Source: Thiofaba sp049322715 (lineage in GTDB: Bacteria; Pseudomonadota; Gammaproteobacteria; Halothiobacillales; Halothiobacillaceae). Taken from it: a stretch of 64,000 bases of DNA. Location: contig JBMOQP010000044.1 in NCBI GenBank assembly GCA_049322715.1, forward strand, positions 1-64,000, given 5' to 3'. Positions 59,147-64,000 of the stretch are shown piece by piece (the stretch's first letter is position 1; each line of letters begins with the position of its first letter). Made by a program: the position numbers and the translations under genes. Below the pieces are notes generated by a model that was not told the origin of the DNA, made no database searches, and saw only the letters and a program-made list of their open reading frames with translations.

Positions 59147-59303
59147 AGGAAATGCTGAAAAAATCCATCCCTGGATTTTTTCAGCTCGGCACACCGCGAA
59201 GTGAATTCGCGGTGGCCTCCGCAAATCCATGGCTTACGCCCTTGCTTGCGCCGGGGCATCCATACCCCGGACAGGAAACGCTGGATTTTTCAGCGTTCCC
59301 TTG
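59147..59303. repeat. Compound hairpin element G
   Basis: Modules: 59154-59184 (loop CATCCCTG in place of CATCCTTG), 59192-59214 (CACCGCGAAGTGAATTCGCGG), a decayed third hairpin (AAATCCATGGCTTACGCCC), 59251-59270 (GGGGCATCCATACCCC with one mismatch) and 59275-59300 (GGAAACGCTGGA stem). It lies between the RND pump gene and the convergent diguanylate cyclase gene. Confidence 0.78.
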
Positions 59304-59353
59304 AGGGGGGAGGCTTTTTCATTTCAGCTCACCGCACCACTGACCGTCAGGCA

Positions 59354-60700
59354 TCACGCCGCCACCACGCAGTTGCGCCCGGACTGCTTGGCACGATAGA
59401 GCCGCTCGTCCGCCGTGTGGACGAACTGCTCCTGGTTGTCGGCATTTGTCTCCGGATACGAGGCCGCGCCGATGCTGACAGTGATGCGGAAGGTCTGGTC
59501 ACCGTGGCTGATGAGGATGTCCTCCACCGCGTGGCGCAGGCGCTGGGCCAGGTTCTTGGCATCGTGGCATGAGGCGCCCGGCAGGATGACCATGAACTCC
59601 TCGCCGCCGTAGCGCAGCAGGACATCGCCCTCGCGCAGCAGCGAGCGCACCAGTCGCGACACCTTGACCAGTACCCGGTCGCCCACCAGATGGCCATAGG
59701 TGTCGTTGATGCGCTTGAAGTGGTCGATGTCCAGCATCAGTACGGCCAGCGGCAGGTCGGCGCGGACCGCGCGGCTGAACTCCTCGTTCAGGCGCTGCAT
59801 GCCGAAGCGACGGTTGTACACCCCGGTCAGGGGGTCGAGCGCGGCCAGTCGCTGCAGGTTGTCGTGGGCGATGGCGTTGCGCAGGGCGAGCGAAAGGGCG
59901 CGACGGAATATCTCCAGGCGGGTGCGGGTGCCCTCCGGGAAGGGCGTGGCGCTGGCCAGCACCACGACCCCCAGCGTGACCTCCTTGTACAGGATGGGCA
60001 CGACGAACACCTCGAGCGGGCGGAATTCCATCACCACCCCGTCGACCTTCAGCCCCTCGGGGATCTGGAGGAGACGGATGTCGCCCCCCTTCATCGCCAG
60101 GCGCAGCTGGTCGCCGCAGGCGAACCCCTGATCCTCCCGCATTCCCTGGCGGGCGCACACGCGCATCTCGCCCTCTTCCTCCAGCAGCAGGGCCCCGCCC
60201 GCCGCGCCCGTGTCGCGCATCAGGTGCTGGAGGGCCTCCTCGCCCAGCGGACCGAGCTCGATGCGGCTGACCATCAGGTCGGAGAAGCTCTGCACCGCCT
60301 GCTCCGTGCGGTAGGACTCGGCCAGGGCGTGCACCAGGCCGTTGAATGCGCGCGCGCTGGTGCCGATCACGTCGTCCGAGTCCTCAGGGATGCGGCACTG
60401 GTCCGGGCCACAGCTGTTGTGATCGAAGGATTCGCTGTCGCGCAGGTTGGCGGCGACGAACTCCATGCGCTCCGCCAGCAGCCGCAGGCGGGAGCCGACC
60501 ACCAACCGCGCGAGGGCCTGGTTGACAGTTCCGGCGATGGCCCCGGCGGTCAGGCAGGCGGCGAAGAAACCGGGGTTGAGGACATGGGCGGCGGGCACGC
60601 CCAGCACGACCAGGAACAGGGGGAAGAGCAACCCCACCCCGAGGCCGAAGGCCACCATCCAGATGGCGAGATCCGTGAAAACCTTGCGCGTGAGACGCAT
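59354..60700 (-). CDS. Membrane-bound diguanylate cyclase with GAF-like domain
   Basis: 448 residues. Two TM helices (about 10-32 and 42-65), a linker with SFDHNSCGPDQC, a GAF-like sensory domain (about 140-275; GAAGGALLLEEEGEMRVCARQG) and a C-terminal GGDEF domain (about 285-448) with the active motif GGEEF and an REGD I-site five residues before it. It makes cyclic-di-GMP and is probably controlled by product inhibition. The signal sensed is unknown. Single gene between elements G and H. Confidence 0.93.
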   Translation of the reverse strand: MRLTRKVFTDLAIWMVAFGLGVGLLFPLFLVVLGVPAAHVLNPGFFAACLTAGAIAGTVNQALARLVVGSRLRLLAERMEFVAANLRDSESFDHNSCGPDQCRIPEDSDDVIGTSARAFNGLVHALAESYRTEQAVQSFSDLMVSRIELGPLGEEALQHLMRDTGAAGGALLLEEEGEMRVCARQGMREDQGFACGDQLRLAMKGGDIRLLQIPEGLKVDGVVMEFRPLEVFVVPILYKEVTLGVVVLASATPFPEGTRTRLEIFRRALSLALRNAIAHDNLQRLAALDPLTGVYNRRFGMQRLNEEFSRAVRADLPLAVLMLDIDHFKRINDTYGHLVGDRVLVKVSRLVRSLLREGDVLLRYGGEEFMVILPGASCHDAKNLAQRLRHAVEDILISHGDQTFRITVSIGAASYPETNADNQEQFVHTADERLYRAKQSGRNCVVAA

Positions 60701-60870
60701 CGCTCGTCCTCCTTGACCGCCCGGCCGAGCCCCGACGGGCGGCGTTCATCAGAAATTAATAACTTTTGAGCGTAGTACCCTTCTGATGGGAGCGGTAATC
60801 AAGGCTTTTCATGCCGCGCCAATCCCTTTTTATCTTTGAGGGGAAGCCCGAAAAACCCAATTCCATATTG

Positions 60871-61026
60871 TTTCAAAAGGGCATTCCTGCCCTTTTGAAA
60901 CTCGCCTCGTCGCGGCACATGTCCGCGACGGGATCCGAAGATCAAGCACTTAGCATGCTTGATCTTCGCGCAAGCCATCCATGGCTTGCACCTCCAGGCA
61001 GTTTCAAAGGGTTTTGAAACAGCCTG
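60871..61026. repeat. Compound hairpin element H
   Basis: Same five modules as element C in order: 60871-60900, 60908-60930, 60937-60967, 60970-60989 and 60995-61026. The fourth (GCAAGCCATCCATGGCTTGC) is identical; the third has AGC/GCT in place of ATC/GAT on opposite arms; the loop of the second changes from GTACACGC to GCACATGT. It lies between the diguanylate cyclase gene and the 3' end of the AddA-like gene. Confidence 0.82.
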
Positions 61027-61063
61027 ATTCATGGGGTTTTCGAGGAGCCCCAGCGGCCTTGGC

Positions 61064-64000
61064 TCAGCCAGCGCCGGACACGGACCACTCGCGCCAGCCG
61101 CCCAGGAGGGGGAAATACAGGCCAAGACGCACGGGACGATCGGGGTCGAGCGCCGCCAGCAGGCCGGCATAGCCCTCCAGCTGGGGGCGGTAGTGTTCCT
61201 GCTGGCGATCGAGGAAGACCGACAGCGTCTCCCCGGCCGCGGGCTCGGCAGTCTTGTAGTCGATGATCCAGCGCGTCTTTTGGTCGATGAAGCTGCGGTC
61301 GATCACCGCGCTGACGGGAACCCCGCCGATCACGCCGCCGAGAGCCCACTCGCAGCGCGCGTCCTCGTGCGCGGCCAGGATCCAGCGGCCGCGGGGGTCG
61401 GCCAGCGTGCCCTCGATGGCGCGCAGGACACGCCCCAGCCCTTCGTCCAGCATCCCCTCCACCACGCCGAGCTCGCGCAGGGCCCGGCGCAGGGCCGGCC
61501 CGGCCCGGCGCAGGCGTCCCTCCGGCCACTGCTCCGCCCCATCCAGGGCGATGCGCTCGAGCAGGCGGTGCACCAACGTGCCGACGTGACGCGGGGTCTC
61601 GTCCCCCTCATGCCAGCCGTTCCCCTTCTCCTCCTGCCATGCGGCGCGGGACCGATGCGCCTGGCTCCCGACGGCCGATCTCAAGGGCCGTCCGCTCAGG
61701 GGCTGGACGGCGGCCTGGCCGACGGGGATGGCCGGCGGCGAGGCGGGTGGGCGCCAGTCGAGGGGCAGACGCCGCAGCCCGTGGCCCGGAGGCAGGGGAA
61801 CGGCATCCGGGAAGCCCTCCCCCCCCTGGCCTTCCTCCTGGGGGCCGGGTGACTCCACCCGCTCTTCGATCCCCGGCCAGAGGCGCGCGAGCAGGGAACG
61901 GGCCGGAGGCTTCCAGCCCCCATCCTTGTCGAGCGGCACCTCGGCCAGCAGGTGCAGGCGCCGGATCGCGCGGGTCGCGGCGACGTACAGCAGGCGGCCA
62001 TCCTCGTAGCTGCCGCGCGCGTCCTGGATGCGTCGCAGCCAGGTGTACAGCGGGCTATCCTTCTCACCCTGGCCCTTGATGGGGGCCAATAGCAGGTCAG
62101 TCTCGGTCCGGTCGATGTGATTGGCCTCCCGCTCGAGCCACAGCAGGAGCTGGCTGTCACTGCCACGCGGCACCCGCGCCAGTCCTGGCACGATGACCGT
62201 GTGGAACTGCAGGCCCTTGGACTTGTGGATGGTCATGACCTGAACGCGGGCCCCGCCCTCGGGAGGGGCAAACAGCGCCTCCAGTTCGCGCTCGAGCGTC
62301 TCCACGCCGACCTCATCCCCCATGGCGTCGAGCAGGTCGAAGAAGATGCGGGCCTCTTCCAGCTCCCGCGCGCTCCTTGCGCAGGCTGGCCCGCCCAGGG
62401 CCAGCCAGGCCCCTTCGACCTGGCGTCGCAACGGCACGCGCCCCGATTCGGCCAGGCTTGCAGCCAATACCTCGCGCAGGCGAAGCAGGCGGGCTCGGCC
62501 ATCGTCGCCGAGCGCGACGACACGGGCCTCGTCGTGCATGCATCGCCAGAGGGTTGTCTCCGCGCCATCCCCGGCCAGCGCATGCAGGTCGGAAAGCCGA
62601 AGGCCGCACCACGGCGCGCGCAGCACGGCCAGCCAGGCGATGCGGTCCGCCGGGTGCAGCAGGGCGCGGGTCAGGGCCAGCAGGTCCTGCACCATCGGCT
62701 GGTCGGCAAGCTGCTCGATCTCGACCGCCTGGAAGGAAACGCCGGCCGCGCGCAGGCCGGGCAGGATGCGGGCGAGATGCCCGCGCGAGCGGACCAGGAT
62801 GGCGACGCTGCGGTCGGCGGGCTTCACCTCGCCGTCCGTCTCAAGCCGAGCCAGGGCCTCGCGCGTCAGGCGAACGACCTCGGCGGCCTCGATCCCGCCT
62901 GCTTGCGGACGTGCCCCCCCGGATTCCGGCCCGCCGTCCTCCTTGCCGGGCTTGGTGAACAGGTGGAGACGCACCGCCTCGCCCTCGGCCGGCGGATGAT
63001 GGGCCGTGGACGGGGTATAGGGCACCGCGCCCTCGGCAATGTTCTCGCGCTCGGCCAGCACGCGGGGAAACACGGCGTTCACCCATTCGACCACGCCCGC
63101 CTGGGAGCGGAAGTTGGTGCCCAGGGTCAGCGGCGCCAGCCGGAGCACGCCGCCCCCGCAGCGGACCCCCTCGCGCTGGGCGCGCAGGAAGAGCCCTACC
63201 TCGGCCTCGCGGAAGCGGTAGATCGACTGCATCGGGTCACCGACCAGGAACAGGCTGCGCCCATCCAGCTCGGTGAACGGCGCCGCCCCCGGCTGCCAGC
63301 CGCTGACCAGCCGTTCGAGCAGGGCGAACTGGCTGTGCGAGGTGTCCTGGAATTCGTCCAGCAGGATATGACGGAGGCGGTAGTCGAAGGCCAGCAGGAG
63401 GTCGCTCGGCGCCTCTGGCTCGCCGAGGGCGCGCAGCGCGCCCTGCGCGGTCTCGACGAAATCGACCTCGCCGCGCGCGGCGAAGATCAGCAGAAGCTGG
63501 GCCCAGGCCTGCTTGAGCAAATGCAGCAGGGCCTCGAGCACCGCCCAGTCGGCGTCGCCATAGGCGGGTTCCGGCATGGCGCGCGTGGCATGCAGGGCAC
63601 AGGCCAGGTCGGGATGCCCGCGGAGGGCATCAAGCAGCTCCGTCACGCGGGCCTTGAAGGCCGCGCGTTCGGATTTGGTCTCCTTGTCGATCCCCTTCTC
63701 GCTCGGGGCGGGAACGCCGTTGTTCGCCGAAAGGGCCTTGCGCCACTCGCCCTTGTCGGTCAGCAGCAGGTCGGCCAGCCCCTGCCATCGCACCAGCCCG
63801 GCTGTCCCCGCCTCGGGCCAGCCTGGCACGTCCCAAAGCAGACGGCGGTCATCCGGCGCGACCTCGATGTCCATCAAATGGGCGCACATCATTGCCGCCA
63901 CACAGGCGGTCTCGTCACGCAAGGCGGCGGGGAACAGCGCATGCAGGCTGTTCAGCTCGTCCTCGACCATGCGCCGGATGGCCTCCTCCAGCGCCGCGCG
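61064..64000 (-). CDS. AddA/RecB-like helicase-nuclease, 5' end outside window
   Basis: Large UvrD-type helicase fused to a PD-(D/E)XK nuclease, as in AddA or exodeoxyribonuclease V beta; it processes double-strand DNA ends for recombination. The frame stays open to the window edge, so the N-terminus with Walker A is missing. Visible: LLDEFQDTSHSQF (Walker B), FLVGDPMQSIYRFREAEV, LGTNFRSQ, VQVMTIHKSKGLQF and a C-terminal nuclease with GTLVHRLLERI, SAVIDRSF, IIDYKTAEP and QQEHYRPQLEGYA. At least 978 codons are present. An AddB-like or RecC partner would be expected upstream, beyond the window. Confidence 0.9.
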   Translation of the reverse strand, partial: RAALEEAIRRMVEDELNSLHALFPAALRDETACVAAMMCAHLMDIEVAPDDRRLLWDVPGWPEAGTAGLVRWQGLADLLLTDKGEWRKALSANNGVPAPSEKGIDKETKSERAAFKARVTELLDALRGHPDLACALHATRAMPEPAYGDADWAVLEALLHLLKQAWAQLLLIFAARGEVDFVETAQGALRALGEPEAPSDLLLAFDYRLRHILLDEFQDTSHSQFALLERLVSGWQPGAAPFTELDGRSLFLVGDPMQSIYRFREAEVGLFLRAQREGVRCGGGVLRLAPLTLGTNFRSQAGVVEWVNAVFPRVLAERENIAEGAVPYTPSTAHHPPAEGEAVRLHLFTKPGKEDGGPESGGARPQAGGIEAAEVVRLTREALARLETDGEVKPADRSVAILVRSRGHLARILPGLRAAGVSFQAVEIEQLADQPMVQDLLALTRALLHPADRIAWLAVLRAPWCGLRLSDLHALAGDGAETTLWRCMHDEARVVALGDDGRARLLRLREVLAASLAESGRVPLRRQVEGAWLALGGPACARSARELEEARIFFDLLDAMGDEVGVETLERELEALFAPPEGGARVQVMTIHKSKGLQFHTVIVPGLARVPRGSDSQLLLWLEREANHIDRTETDLLLAPIKGQGEKDSPLYTWLRRIQDARGSYEDGRLLYVAATRAIRRLHLLAEVPLDKDGGWKPPARSLLARLWPGIEERVESPGPQEEGQGGEGFPDAVPLPPGHGLRRLPLDWRPPASPPAIPVGQAAVQPLSGRPLRSAVGSQAHRSRAAWQEEKGNGWHEGDETPRHVGTLVHRLLERIALDGAEQWPEGRLRRAGPALRRALRELGVVEGMLDEGLGRVLRAIEGTLADPRGRWILAAHEDARCEWALGGVIGGVPVSAVIDRSFIDQKTRWIIDYKTAEPAAGETLSVFLDRQQEHYRPQLEGYAGLLAALDPDRPVRLGLYFPLLGGWREWSVSGAG

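Overview
This window comes from a GC-rich Gram-negative proteobacterium. Ubiquinone synthesis (ubiA), an outer-membrane porin, ZapD with MinCDE, Hsp15 and a UvrD helicase point to the gamma/beta group. The energy genes suggest a chemolithotroph or phototroph that uses reduced sulfur and hydrogen: flavocytochrome c sulfide dehydrogenase (fccAB), a SoxCD-like Mo enzyme, split YeeE/YedE sulfur permeases, and a cytosolic group-3b-type [NiFe] hydrogenase with its full hyp set. A Chromatiales-like gammaproteobacterium fits best, but the species cannot be named from the sequence alone.

Layout. 1-8.5 kb: partial lipoprotein, uvrD, a large GGDEF-EAL-CZB signalling protein, a TRAP-type binding protein and an MgtE-like carrier. 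8.6-13.8 kb: a manganese-type homeostasis locus, with corA and mntR diverging from a four-gene ABC importer. 14.2-16.6 kb: entericidin-type lipoprotein, a Lit-like DUF1461 protein, gamma carbonic anhydrase and ubiA. 16.6-33 kb: the hydrogenase region, with hypCABDFE, hupE, fccBA, a DUF5666/DUF6502 pair, the maturation protease, a VOC protein, a repeat protein and the four hydrogenase subunits. 33-39 kb: soxC with a short cytochrome, diverging from moaE-moeA-moaC and then moaA; the Moco genes can supply the cofactor of SoxC. 39-47 kb: beta-barrel protein, protoporphyrinogen oxidase, DMT exporter and aldehyde dehydrogenase, host-attachment-family protein, two tandem DUF1640 genes and a porin. 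47-64 kb: DEAD-box helicase, tRNA-Glu, zapD-minCDE, YeeE pair, GST, Hsp15, an RND efflux pair, a diguanylate cyclase and a partial AddA/RecB-like helicase-nuclease.

The most unusual feature is a family of intergenic elements found at least nine times: 1-130, 13.8-14.24, 27.7-27.9, 37.6-37.75, 41.25-41.48, 43.82-43.97, 47.47-47.7, 59.15-59.3 and 60.87-61.03 kb. Each full copy is a string of three to five strong hairpins in a fixed order. Loops are conserved (for example CATCCATG, CATCCTTG, GTACACGC), but whole stems are exchanged between copies with both arms changing together. A smaller related unit of about 50-65 bp has inserted inside one copy (14094-14145), forms the tail of the lipoprotein gene at the window start, and sits in frame inside hypF (18640-18708), where it adds about 23 residues. 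No CRISPR array, rRNA, prophage or intact transposase was seen.
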